Assembly (NCBI GenBank): GCA_003508835.1
Contig: PUFA01000311.1
Location: forward strand, 1,240,001 to 1,304,000
DNA: 64,000 bases
Source: Eonycteris spelaea
Lineage: Eukaryota > Chordata > Mammalia > Chiroptera > Pteropodidae
Reading direction: 5' to 3'
The notes beneath the pieces were generated by a model. It had not been told where the DNA came from, did not search any database, and saw only the letters and a program-made list of their open reading frames with translations. Positions within the stretch are counted from its first letter, which is position 1, and the number at the start of each line of letters is the position of its first letter. Shown here one piece after another: positions 54,346 to 64,000 of the stretch. The translations under genes and the position numbers were made by a program.

Positions 54346-54387
54346 GGATACAGAGATGTATATCATCCACACAGACAACTGTGCATG

Positions 54388-54403
54388 CGTGTGTGTGTGT
54401 GTG
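54388..54403. repeat. Short (GT)n
   Basis: About eight GT units. Confidence 0.9.
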
Positions 54404-54639
54404 ACAGGTGTACACTCTGTCGTTCCTCACCAGACTGTAACACCCTCAAAGAAAAGTGACACGTCTTGTTTCGCTGTTGTGATCTCATACGGCAGCTCAG
54501 AAAACGTGGACTAAGACTGTCCCAAATGGGAAACAAGAATGTTCCCAAACTCAGTCTTTTAAGGAACTGTGTCAGTTGTCAGTTTCTCACTGCTTCATTC
54601 TGAATTTCTAAAATCAAAGACTACAAATTTGCTGAGCTA

Positions 54640-54780
54640 GAACGATTAATTTTTTTGAGGCCCGATTGTATAGGTAGAGAAACTGAGGCTGGGAGGGATG
54701 GAGTGACTCCGCCAGTCGCACAGCAGGTTAGGGGCGGGCGAGGACCAGACCCAGGCTCACTGCCTTCCTTCTAGCACTTT
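54640..54780 (-). repeat. MIR SINE, antisense
   Basis: 'ggtagagaaactgaggctgg', 'gtgactccgccagtcgcaca', 'cagcaggttaggggcgggcg' and 'ccagacccaggctcactgcc' are antisense MIR landmarks. Confidence 0.85.
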
Positions 54781-54789
54781 CTACCACCC

Positions 54790-55300
54790 CCGTCTGCGAA
54801 CCACTGCTCCCAGCGTCCTTTAGTTAGCTGAAGGAATGGATGCTTCTGAGCAGGGCCGGACTGGGCAAGGGGAAACAAGGTTCAAAGCTCGATTTTATGA
54901 TGTCACACCCTGCCTCCAAGCCCAGGAATCCAGTGCGTGTGCGTGTGCATGTGTGTGTGTGTTTACTTCATGTGAAAGAAGATGCAAGGACACTTCATTT
55001 CAGGCAGCGTGGCAAATCCAGCCTCTGGGACCATCCCCGCTGGAATTCAGCCCTCGGCCTGTTGCTTTCTTTTCTCTGACGCGTCTTCAAACCTCTTTCC
55101 CGGCTCCAGAATTTGCTGGGTCATTGCACCTTGATCTCCACCTCGCTTCATCTGAGTAGCCAAAGTGTCAGTAAGTGGGTTCGGGCTCCCAGCCGGGGGC
55201 CCCAGAAGGTTTGTTTCTGAACGTGGACCCGTCCACACACTTCCTGCGGTCTCTGTACGCACACGCTCCCCGCCAACAGCTGGGAAGCTAGTTGACCTGT
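54790..55300. other. Unassigned stretch
   Basis: Short TG tract at 54,932-54,962. No exon or family recognised. Confidence 0.38.
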
Positions 55301-55309
55301 GTGGGGCTT

Positions 55310-55480
55310 TCTAATTCCACGTATTTCTCATTTCATCCCCACAACAACCCTAGGGAGTAGGGGCCACTGTCTGCATCTTACAGGAGAGAACACTGAGTGT
55401 CAGAGAGAGGGGGGACTTCTCACACAGCAGCAGGTGGCCGAGGCTGGCCGGGAAGCCGGGTGTCCTGGGGATGAGGAAGT
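55310..55480 (-). repeat. MIR SINE, antisense
   Basis: 'atcccccacaacaaccctag'-like sequence, 'gcatcttacaggagagaaca' and 'cacacagcagcaggtggccg' are antisense MIR landmarks. Confidence 0.82.
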
Positions 55481-55484
55481 CCAA

Positions 55485-55980
55485 TTCGCTTTCTACTCCC
55501 TGTCAGCCTGGCTGCCACTGAGAAGAGCGACTTTCGTGTTCCCGTAACTTAGGGATGAAAACCGACTCTGGCTCTCAGCCTTCGCCCACAGGAGCCGATG
55601 AGAAATTCAGTCTCAGTCATTCTCAGGGGACCCTCGCCTCCCCCAGTGTTTGGGACTCACGTGGTTCTGGGTCTCGGCCGTGCCATGATGCTGTGGACGC
55701 TGGGCCTGGGCCGTTTGTTCGGGGTGACGTAGGGCGTCATTTCTGTGGACCACAGACAGACACAGCGATCCAGCCTAGTGGCCTCGAGTCACTCGTCACA
55801 TTCATGAGTGGCCATCACCGAGGCTTCGCTCCCTCCCAGAAGCCCCAGTCCTCGTCTTGCAGACCGGCCACCCAGGGGCTGTATCACTTCCTCTCCATCC
55901 TAACTGCGGAATCACGTTCCTCCGTGTTAGCGTGAGGGCGCCCAAACCTCCAGGACCCCAGTGTTATTTTTGTGTCTTCT
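55485..55980. other. Unassigned stretch
   Basis: No feature recognised. One + frame of 126 aa (55,555-55,935) has no domain and no coding support. Confidence 0.4.
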
Positions 55981-55984
55981 GAGG

Positions 55985-56650
55985 CAGACAGAGCTCGCAT
56001 ACGGGAACACGCACAGACCTTAGGCGTGCGGCTCAGTGGATTTATGCGCTGGGATCTTCCTTATGTGACCACCATCCAAATCTAGTTATCGTCACCAAAA
56101 ACGCCTCATGACCTTTGCCGTCAGCACCCCCACCCTGGGGTGTACCTGCGGTCTGGCCTGTCACTGTAGGTGAGCTTCATCTGTGATCGCCGGTCCCATA
56201 AATTGAATCGTGGAGTAGATGCCCTCTTGCGTCTAGCTCCTTTTGCTCGATATAATGTTTTTGAAAATCATCTATGCTCCATTTTCCCCGTATTTCATGC
56301 TTTTTTAATTGATGATCAGCATGACATCGTATGACTGTACCTCCATGATCTATTTCCCTTTTCGTAGAGCTGTGCGTTGTTTCCAGCTCAGGAGCACCAT
56401 GAATATAGCATCTGTGAGCATCCGTGGACCGATCTCTGTGGACATATATGTGCCCGTTTCTCTTGGGTGCCATCCTAGGACTGAAGCCAAAAGGTCCTGG
56501 GGTGGGCCTGTGGTTAACTTTATGATTATGAGAAACTGCTGAATTGCTTGCCAGAGGGATGAGAGCATCTTGCGCCCCCACCAGCCACGTGTGGGGGTCC
56601 CAGTCACCTCATGTCCTTGTCAGTACTTCGATCCCTCTTTTTTATTCTTT
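55985..56650 (-). repeat. L1M/HAL1 3' region, antisense
   Basis: 'atgtgaccaccatccaaatc', 'catgacctttgccgtcagca', 'cttttgctcgatataatgtt', 'gtgcgttgtttccagctcag', 'gaaactgctgaattgcttgc' and 'tcatgtccttgtcagtactt' are antisense L1 landmarks in order. Confidence 0.88.
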
Positions 56651-56654
56651 CCCA

Positions 56655-56955
56655 GTCTGCAGAAGACAGGACGTTGTTCGTTTCGCCGCCAGAGTTTGCC
56701 ACATTCCACCGACTGCTCCTACTGGTGACGTACACCCTGAATTTTACAGAAATGGTTTTCCGTGTCTACTCTGGCTGTCTCCCGACGGCCACCTGTCTTT
56801 CTCTGTACCTCATCCCAAACCTTACTTATCTTAAGACTTTTTGGAGAAGTGGAAAGGAATATAAATTAAGTAGCGATCTCCCGTGACATTCAAAGTAACA
56901 ATGTGCAGTCGAGGAGTAGGTACAAGAAGGTCTTTCCCTAGGGGCAGTTGATGCA
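56655..56955. other. Unassigned stretch
   Basis: No feature recognised. It may be an extension of the L1 fragment. Confidence 0.35.
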
Positions 56956-56959
56956 ACAG

Positions 56960-57110
56960 AAAATCTAGGATTCTGGACTCAGATGGTCCTGTCCTTCACC
57001 GACTGTGTGGCCTCAGACCAATCACTGAATATCCTTGAGTTTCAGATGCATTGACCATAAAATACAGATAGTGAAAATTAAATTCATAAAGGGTGTCACA
57101 AGGCGTGACA
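56960..57110 (+). repeat. MIR SINE, sense
   Basis: 'ctaggattctggactcagat', 'gtgtggcctcagaccaatca' and 'gatgcattgaccataaaata' follow the MIR 5'-to-core order. Confidence 0.7.
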
Positions 57111-57149
57111 CAGACTACGTACCTCCTCCTAAATACATTTCACATTGTA

Positions 57150-57370
57150 GTTTGTGTCAGTCAGGACGGGCTGGGTCGTGCTGCGGTAACGAGCAACCCC
57201 GGAATCCAATGGCTCAGCACAGCGGAAATTGATTTCTTACTCATGCCATATGTCTGACACTGGTTATTGGCGTTCTCTCATCAGTCACTCAGGAACCGAG
57301 GCCAGGGGAAGTGCCACCTGGACACGAGGTTCCACAAATGATAGCATTGGGTGCTCCCCGGGATAAGAGT
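57150..57370 (-). mobile_element. MaLR-type LTR 3' end, antisense
   Basis: 'tcagtcaggacgggctgggt', 'gctgcggtaacgagcaaccc' and 'ggaatccaatggctcagcac' match the antisense start of MLT1-type LTRs as at 34,494. Confidence 0.65.
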
Positions 57371-57480
57371 TACTAAGCCGATACCGTACTAAGAGCTTAT
57401 TTTATATGCGTTAGGTATCTTCCCAGTCACGAAACTCAGAGGGGAGACGTGGATCTTTATTTCCCTATATGACTGAGTTT
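57370..57480 (-). repeat. MIR SINE fragment, antisense
   Basis: 'taccgtactaagagcttatt', 'atgcgttaggtatcttccca' and 'gacgtggatctttatttccc' resemble antisense MIR. Confidence 0.55.
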
Positions 57481-57484
57481 ATTT

Positions 57485-57895
57485 CCCTCTGAAGCATCCA
57501 CTTCCACTATGCGCTGGCAACTCGGCTTAGAGGAAATGCAGTCACTTCTGGCTTACTACGGCCTCTGTTGGCCACTATTCAGTTGACCTGAGTGTCTCTG
57601 TCCTTGGCGTTCCTTTCTGTCCTTCTCAGCAGGCCGGCTTGGGGTTCCTGGCGTGAAGCGAAAGCTTAGTATTGGGACATGCCAGACCATGGGGAGAAGT
57701 GTCGTCTTCGTTGTCTGCACCCAGTGTAGCCATGGGCCCCCTTTGCTCCTGCCGCTGGTGACCATGGTCCTGGACTAGTCGCCTTCGGATTTTTGGGGCC
57801 AACGCACGGCAATCCCAACCCAACACTGCTTTCGCGAGGTGGATAATAACTGTGACAGTTCAGCGCTGAAACAGCAGCCAAGGACTGAAGCTGGA
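57485..57895. other. Unassigned stretch
   Basis: No feature recognised. Confidence 0.35.
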
Positions 57896-57899
57896 ATCG

Positions 57900-58200
57900 A
57901 TATGAATTAGGATTCTGTGACCATTCATCATCGAGCTAATCAGTTGTTGGCTGTGAACAGAAGACTCATACCTTGATTAGAGCTGTCAGTGGTAAGGAGT
58001 AAATTAAAAGGTGTTTGTGCTCCACCAGCGTGTTTGAATTTCAAATCATCCAGAATCCTGGTGTGGCTTAAACCAGAAGTTTTCTCCTGTGCAAAAGGAG
58101 AGAGTTGGAACAAACAGTCGATCTCACGTTCGCTTCTAGCTATAAAGTATTCTCTTTGATAATAGGAAGGTAAACAGAATCTTAATTCATTCCTTTATGA
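57900..58200. promoter_or_regulatory. Candidate conserved non-coding block 11
   Basis: Repeat-free and CpG-poor. 'tcgagctaatcagttgttgg', 'taccttgattagagctgtca', 'aaggagtaaattaaaagg' and 'cagaatcttaattcattcc'. Ends at the T-run 58,205-58,228. Function inferred. Confidence 0.43.
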
Positions 58201-58204
58201 CTTC

Positions 58205-58228
58205 TTTTTTTTTTTTTTTTTTTTTTTT
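58205..58228. repeat. Poly(T) tract
   Basis: A homopolymer of 24 T with no SINE body attached on either side. Confidence 0.95.
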
Positions 58229-58229
58229 G

Positions 58230-58700
58230 CATCAGGGAGAAATAGCAGCCAGTATTCGGTATTTAAGGAAAACATGCATTTATAATTCATCCATATGCAG
58301 TCATATACATTATAAATGTGGGTCCAAAGGATACCTCCCGTAATAAGCAAGTGAGAATTTATGAGCTTGCTCTCACACCTCACCACCATTATTTATCTTA
58401 TATTAATGACCTCTCTATCCAGGAGACTGCTCTGAGTCTATTAACTTTTTTTTTTTTTAATGGCGTCTTTTGGATTTGGGGCTAGTCATTGGGCTCTGAG
58501 CTCGTTTGCAATTTCTCCATTGCTTATGCATGTGCCCTGATTTATGTCAAGGGGTGTGGTCGATTCATTCTGAGCCTAATTTTGGCTCCCGCTCAGATCC
58601 AAGGCATCTGAGCATGTCTTATGGGCCCATCAAGCATCTATTTGCATGGGCTGATTTTCATGGTGGGGACAGAGTTACAAGGGGCAATTGAGAAGGCGGA
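58230..58700. promoter_or_regulatory. Candidate conserved non-coding block 12
   Basis: AT-rich first half, then 'ggggctagtcattgggctct', 'ccattgcttatgcatgtgcc', 'gatttatgtcaaggggtgtg', 'gagcctaattttggctcc' and 'catctatttgcatgggctga' (an octamer-type ATTTGCAT). A T-run lies at 58,447-58,458. No recognised repeat. Function inferred. Confidence 0.45.
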
Positions 58701-58744
58701 TTGTATGTAGGGGACCTCCAGAGAACAGCATAGTTACACAGTCT

Positions 58745-58875
58745 GCCGGCTTTCGGGACAGACATTCTTGGGCTCGCTTCCTCTCTTTATGATGTTGGAC
58801 TAGTTACTTAAAGGTTTGGGGCTTTGTTTACAGCACATCTAAAAAATGAGGCCAATTACTACCAAGCTCCTAGGT
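58745..58875 (+). repeat. MIR SINE, sense
   Basis: 'gcttcctctctttatgatgt', 'tggactagttacttaaaggt' and 'aatgaggccaattactacca' follow the MIR core order. Confidence 0.65.
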
Positions 58876-58879
58876 CATT

Positions 58880-60000
58880 CCAGGTTCAGTGTGGGGGTGC
58901 ATGCCAAGGGGGTGAGCGAAGTGTCCTGCGATTAGTAAACATCCAGCCAACCTCAGCTTTCGTTGTAACGTCTGTCCCTCACCCCACTGCATTAACTGGT
59001 CTCTGCTGTCCTCCACAGAGGGCTGCAAAGACAAACCAGAAGGGCCATTTTCCCAAGGGACCACGTGACATGTGAGGGTGGGTCCAGAGGCCCTCGATTT
59101 TACATCTGAAGAAGAGAGCCAGGGAAATTAGGGTTATTGCTATTCACGTGCTCATTTGTCTCTCAGGCTGTGGTTTCACGGTTACTTTTTTCACATCCAC
59201 GCCTTTCCTTTTTCCTTGGTGTTTTTCATGTTGACAGCACCAGAAACTGGCTGGGAGCCCCCCCCCCAAATAAACCCTATTTCTCTACTCACAAAACAGT
59301 TCTGACATCAGGTGTATGGGGCTTTTCCCAACACTGACCGACTCTCCAATTCTCCAGACACTGATGAGATGTCCTACAATTCCATTCTGACACCAGCTAC
59401 CCCGAGTTAGAGGTGATCCCACAGTTTAAGGGCTCAGTCCCACAAAACTGCTTACCCGACCCCTCACCCCCCCCCCACTTTAGATGTTAATTACAAGTTC
59501 CAGGTTGTCATCTGTACTTCTGACCGACTGGCCCTAAATCCGAGAAACACTTTACTTGTGTTTTCTGGTTTGTTATAAAGAATATTAGAAAGGATACGGA
59601 TGAACAGCCAGATGAAGAGGAATATAGAGTGAGTCCTGGATAGGTCCTAATTACAAAAGCTTCTGTCCCTGTGATGTTGGGGCACACCATCGTCCTGACC
59701 CGTGGATATGTTCTCCAACCTAGAAGCTCTCCACACCCTGTCACTGGGAAATCTTTATCGAGTCTTCATCACATAGGCACGAGTGATCATTAACTCAGGC
59801 TCTTAGAGGAAGGTGGGGGGGGGTGCAGGCTGAAAGCTCTGTCTTTCTGAGGACCAACAGTCATCCTAAGGGTTTCCACGATGCCACCCAGAGTCACCTC
59901 ATAGAACAAAGGATGTTTCTATCACCCAGGAAATCCCAAGGCATTTCGGAGCTCTGTGTCAGGAACTGAGGGCAGAAACCAAACAGATGCTTCACGACGT
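58880..60000. other. Unassigned stretch
   Basis: No exon or family recognised. C-runs at 59,257-59,266 and 59,465-59,477 and a G-run at 59,813-59,823. Confidence 0.38.
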
Positions 60001-60009
60001 CACATATTC

Positions 60010-60110
60010 ATCCGTAAGAATGACAGCCAACCTTTGCGAGCACGGACAATATGTCAGCCGCCGAGCCACGTGCTTTGACGTGAATATCCCATCACCTTGC
60101 TCTGTTCAGT
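60010..60110 (-). repeat. MIR-like fragment, antisense
   Basis: 'acagccaacctttgcgagca' and 'gccacgtgctttgacgtgaa' resemble the antisense MIR 3' end. Confidence 0.5.
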
Positions 60111-60114
60111 GAGT

Positions 60115-60595
60115 CGATGCTGCGATTTCAACCCCCCCCCGCCCCCCGAATGTTGTCTGTACATGGATGGGGGCTGTTGAGCTCATCCACACAGATCCCT
60201 ACACCCCGAAATGCCAGAGAAGCTCCACCCTGCAGCTCCGAGCCCCACCGCCCCCCTCCCTCACCACCAAGGCTTCGCTTGACTGACGATTCGCAGAAGA
60301 TGTTCGCCTCCACCGGCTGACACGCCTCGTTTTTAATCGAGCATCCTCCTCCGCTACCCGGCTTTGACACTTTGCCTACGCAGCCCTCTCTGGGATCCAG
60401 ACAACAGCCATTTTCTCTGTTAGCCTATTACCCCTCCACGAAGGTTCCCGTAGCCTCCTGCCTGCCAAAAAAGCCGTTGGGGCAGGATGCGCTTTTCCCG
60501 GGGCCCGGACGGTGATGGACTGCCACCGCGACGCTGTGTGTACAGCCACGCTGGGTGGGTTTTCCTCTCTCGCTGGAATCAGGGACCCCTTCCTG
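60115..60595. other. Unassigned stretch
   Basis: GC-rich. C-runs at 60,130-60,147. No exon recognised. Confidence 0.35.
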
Positions 60596-60599
60596 CAAA

Positions 60600-60910
60600 C
60601 GCGCTAACGATGTGTAATTATCGTCACCGCAGGCCTGCGCATCTGGGCTAACGGCTTCGGCTTCCATGATAATCCTCATATTTCACCCAATTCTGAACTT
60701 CAATGGTTCTGCGCTGTCGCCGGTAGCAATAACAGTCGGCTTCCAGGTAAATTTAAACATCCTGGCTCAATACACCTGGCTTCTAACATGTGATGATAAT
60801 AGCAATCACCACACAGGTTTCAATCATATCTTTACTCACAGGAGGGAGAGACTCGCGGTTGAATATGTAATTCAGTTTGGTTAAAACTTGAAATCATCTT
60901 AAAACAGCCC
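60600..60910. promoter_or_regulatory. Candidate conserved non-coding block 13
   Basis: 'acgatgtgtaattatcgtca', 'cttccatgataatcctcata', 'tgatgataatagcaatcacc', 'gttgaatatgtaattcagtt'. Homeodomain-type cores (TAATTA, TAAT) are dense and there is no recognised repeat. Function inferred. Confidence 0.43.
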
Positions 60911-60914
60911 TGCC

Positions 60915-61230
60915 TGGCAGAAATACTAACATTGGGAACTCCTGAGCAATTGGACCCCAAGGTCAAGAGACAGGAACATGTGGTCCAACCCAGCCTGGCT
61001 GGTCACAGCAGAGCGGGGCTCCAGTAATGACGACGAGGCACCAGGGAAAGCAAAGGTGACAATGTTCTCATGCGAGTGATTTTCTCAATGCTCCGAACCC
61101 ATACAAGGTAGTTCCCGGCCATTTCTTATGCAGGAGACATACATCTAAGGCCTCAGACGTGGGTGTGAGCATGCTTTATTCTTCATATTTCAACTCAAGT
61201 CACCTCAAACCCTCCAACTGCAAGGTTGGT
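60915..61230. other. Unassigned stretch
   Basis: No feature recognised. Confidence 0.35.
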
Positions 61231-61261
61231 AAAAAAAAAAATAATAATAATAATAATAATT
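61231..61261. repeat. A-run plus (ATA)n
   Basis: Eleven A followed by ATA trimers. Confidence 0.93.
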
Positions 61262-61264
61262 TCG

Positions 61265-61775
61265 GTCACTGGTGAGCTTCCTGGGCACTGGAGCTCATCA
61301 GCGTCTGCTGGGTCGAGTGCTCGCAGGGGACATGTCTGGTCTGTGGTCCTTCTGCGTCTATGCCGAGCTTGGAGCCTTTGGCTGGGCCTGAGGGGCTTTG
61401 AGCCCGGGGTCCGGCTGCCACAGAGGCTCCTTAGAGCTTGTCCTGAATTCTGATTTTCCTGGGTGCTGCTCCTACTTGGGACCATAGTTCCCACTCTTCG
61501 AGGGACCCCTTTTGTCCCTCTTCACCCAGGCGGAGAGAACCCCTGACTCTCTACCAGTCTCCCCCTCCCCTGGCTCCTAGATTGGGTGAATCTGGACTCA
61601 TCTCTTTTTTCCAGGAGAAATTTTATCCCTGTGATCTCTTCAGGATGGAAGACCGAACGTACAGCAAAGGAAAACATGGATGAATATTTCAAAGCGTCAT
61701 CTGTCACAGGCAGAAGAAAACAAAATCAAACCGTCATCCACCGCCCCCCCCCCAACTTTCTCTGGAGGCAGTGAG
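61265..61775. other. Unassigned stretch
   Basis: No exon or family recognised. C-run at 61,743-61,752. Confidence 0.35.
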
Positions 61776-61779
61776 GATG

Positions 61780-62165
61780 CTGCAGGCAGGGATGCGCGCT
61801 ATTGCTACTGTAATTGGAAGAGGGACCACAGAGCTGCATTCCATTTCTTAATTGCATCGTTAGCACCTCTTCTGACCATCTTATCTCATGGGTATCCACC
61901 CTGCCTTTTATGGTTGGGTGGGTTTTTTTCCTCTCCCCACCCCCCCATCTTAGATCTTAATTTTGCAAATAGGGATTGAGAAGTGGCATTAAGATCAGCC
62001 TCATTATCACGTTTCAGTTCCGCATGGGGCGGTTCCTCTCTCCATCTTTATTAGCAGAGTCTCTGATTCTTTAAGCTCATTTGCATAATTCCTAACATCC
62101 TGGGTTTATTGAAGAGCCTTGTGATGAAAGAATGAAGATCCTCTGTATATCAAAAGGCTCTTCAT
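61780..62165. promoter_or_regulatory. Candidate conserved non-coding block 14
   Basis: 'tgctactgtaattggaagag', 'catttcttaattgcatcgtt', 'atctttattagcagagtctc', 'aagctcatttgcataattcc' and 'ggctcttcattaagacacag'. Repeat-free and CpG-poor except 'ccgcatggggcggttcc'. Function inferred. Confidence 0.45.
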
Positions 62166-62194
62166 TAAGACACAGGGGGACATAGCCCCTAGGA

Positions 62195-62345
62195 GTGGAG
62201 ACTCAGTAGGCAGCTGGACCACCTGGATTTATCAGCTCCTTCTGGCTGTGTGGCCCTCTGCAAGTTGCTTAGCCACTCTGGGCCTCGGTTTCTCCGTTTG
62301 CAAAAATGAGGGGTGTGGCAATAGAAGCTACCTGATAGCACATAT
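62195..62345 (+). repeat. MIR SINE, sense
   Basis: 'ctggctgtgtggccctctgc', 'aagttgcttagccactctgg' and 'gcctcggtttctccgtttgc' are MIR core landmarks. Confidence 0.88.
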
Positions 62346-62439
62346 TTCATGGCCCACCAGTCTGTGTTAATCCTTGGAAAGGACAACAGTGATTTGAGCA
62401 TTAGCATGGTTCTTTTCTCTTTCCGAATGCAAACGTACC

Positions 62440-63140
62440 TCCAGAAAAGTGCCTGAATCATGGAGGTAAAGTTCAGTGAGCTTTTGAGAAGTGACTCATT
62501 TAAGAAAGCAGCACCCGGATCACCAAACAAACTCCAGAAGCATTGTCACATCCACTTCCTGCCACTGACCCCTATCCTCCAAGGGGTGACCACCATCCTG
62601 GTTTCTAATAACTGCAGGTTGGTTTTCACCTGTTTTCAAACTTTATATAAATGGAGTCAGACAGGATGCACTATTTTTGTCTGACTTATTTCGCTTCGTA
62701 TTTTTGTGAGATTCATCTTGTTTTAATCGGTAGAAATGATTCATTTTTTTTCTTTGCCACTTGGGAAATAGGTCACAACTTTTTTCCATTTGGTGCGCAT
62801 TTGAATTGCTTTCATTTTTGTTTTGTTTTGGTTTTGTTTTTTGTTACGAAGCATTGCCACGCCAGAGTGCATTCTAATACACGGTTTGCAGCGTCTGCAT
62901 ACGTATGCATGAGATGGGTCTGTATTTCAGCACGAAGTCACTGAGTCATAGGGTATGGATCCGTCCAGCATTAGCAGGCACTCCCCAATCCTATGCCCAA
63001 GTGATCGTAAGGATGTACACGCCCTCCAACAGCGTGAGTTCTGGTTGCTCCACGTCCTTGCCAACGCTTGGCATTGTCTATCTTGATCATTTTAGTCAGT
63101 CTGGTGGGTGTATAGTCACATCGCGTTGTATTTGATCCAC
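62440..63140 (-). repeat. L1M/HAL1 3' region, antisense
   Basis: 'tatataaatggagtcagaca', 'gtctgacttatttcgcttcg', 'gatccgtccagcattagcag', 'ccctccaacagcgtgagttc' and 'ccacgtccttgccaacgctt' are antisense L1 landmarks. Confidence 0.88.
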
Positions 63141-63149
63141 CAAAGAGCT

Positions 63150-64000
63150 GATATTTCCTTTTATTTGTCCCACTTTTTATTCTGAAGTAATTGCAAACTT
63201 ATAGACAAGTTGCAAAACTGGTACAAATTTTATGGATTCTTCACCCATATTCACCGACGGTTCATAATTTTCCACATTTGCTGTGTTATATTCTATCTAT
63301 ATGTATATGCATATTCTTTTTTAACAATACGAGATAAGTTTTATATATCATGCCCATTTACCATGTAATGCTTCTGTGTGTGTTTGCCAAGAACCATCTC
63401 TTAAATAAGTACAGTACAATAATCAAAATCGGAAAAATTCAACATTCATACAATACGATGATCTAATGTAGACTTTCTTAAAAGTTCTCATAACGCCCTT
63501 TATAGCATACTTTTTCAGGCTACGGATTCAATCCAGGATCACACATGGCATTGACTTTTCACGTTGCTCTTGTCTCCTTTAACCCGGAACGTTTTTTTCA
63601 GTCTTTCTTTGTCTTTCAAGATATTGATATGTTTTGAAAAGTGTGAGAATGTCCCTAAGTTTTGGTGTAGTGGATGTCTCCTGACTGGACTCGGGTTATA
63701 CAATTTTGCCAGATTATTACGTGAGTGATTGATCATTCAGTAGGTGTGTGACAGTGGTTTGTCCCATCACTATAGATGGTAACTTTGATCACCTGATCAT
63801 AGTGATGATGTATGTCAGGTTTCTCCACTATAAAATTACTTCTATGCCTTTGTAATTAACAAAGAATTATAGGGCATATATTCCAAGGCTATGCAAGTGT
63901 CCACTACCTTATCAAGTTTTTACCCAATTCTTTTAGCATCTATTGATGATCGGTGCCCAAATCAATGATTACTTTGATGGTTGCAAATGGTAATTTTCTA
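63150..64000 (-). repeat. L1ME/HAL1 fragment, antisense, runs off the window
   Basis: 'attctgaagtaattgcaaac', 'ttatagacaagttgcaaaac', 'ttcacccatattcaccgacg' and 'cccgtagtttttg'-like blocks, then 'taagttttggtgtagtggat'. Antisense, old, extends to or beyond the window end; the last 250 bp are less certain. Confidence 0.68.

Overview
This window looks like intergenic or intronic nuclear DNA from a placental mammal. I found no protein-coding exon, no recognisable functional RNA gene, no operon and no CRISPR array. The open frames present are chance products of GC-rich DNA or of dinucleotide and hexanucleotide repeats. The mammalian assignment rests on remembered repeat families: many MIR SINEs, L2 and degraded L1/HAL1 fragments on both strands, MaLR-type (MLT1-like) LTRs, and non-autonomous hAT transposons (MER5A-, MER20- and other MER-like). 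I see no Alu, rodent B1/B2, BovB, or obvious carnivore, equine, pig or cetacean tRNA-SINE. The 3' ends of the L1 copies resemble those of laurasiatherians. The best statement is 'laurasiatherian-like placental mammal, species not determined'.

Layout. 1-5,300: old repeats, an orphan CpG island (about 3,475-4,270) and a CTAT/TATATC microsatellite. 5,300-10,000: L1 3' ends, one of them unusually CpG-rich, and hAT fragments. 10,000-17,500: mixed GC-rich sequence with MIRs, an AT-rich block between two MIR ends, and an L1 3' end. 17,500-19,400: a candidate conserved element, two abutting hAT elements, and a second conserved-looking block. 20,100-21,600: an LTR copy followed by about 650 bp of (TATATC)n with 74-bp higher-order repetition. 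22,500-29,960: a conserved-looking block, then a string of L1 fragments in both orientations, one carrying an internal tandem duplication. 32,100-34,920: MaLR LTRs and AT-rich conserved-looking blocks. 36,600-45,600: mostly GC-rich unassigned DNA with L2, MLT1 and MER5A. 45,600-51,200: the most interesting stretch, several AT-rich repeat-free blocks including a CpG-free run of about 500 bp. 51,900-52,507: a second copy of the LTR, inverted. 52,700-57,500: L1/HAL1, MIR and LTR fragments. 57,900-62,200: further conserved-looking blocks rich in TAAT and ATTTGCAT motifs. 62,400-64,000: antisense L1.

Interpretation. AT-rich, repeat-free, CpG-poor islands rich in homeodomain-type cores, embedded in old repeats and CpG-rich DNA without exons, resemble the regulatory landscape of a developmental gene lying outside the window. 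That is inference from base composition and motif content only; alignment to other mammals would decide it. Boundaries of interspersed repeats are approximate because they were assigned by eye against remembered consensus sequences.
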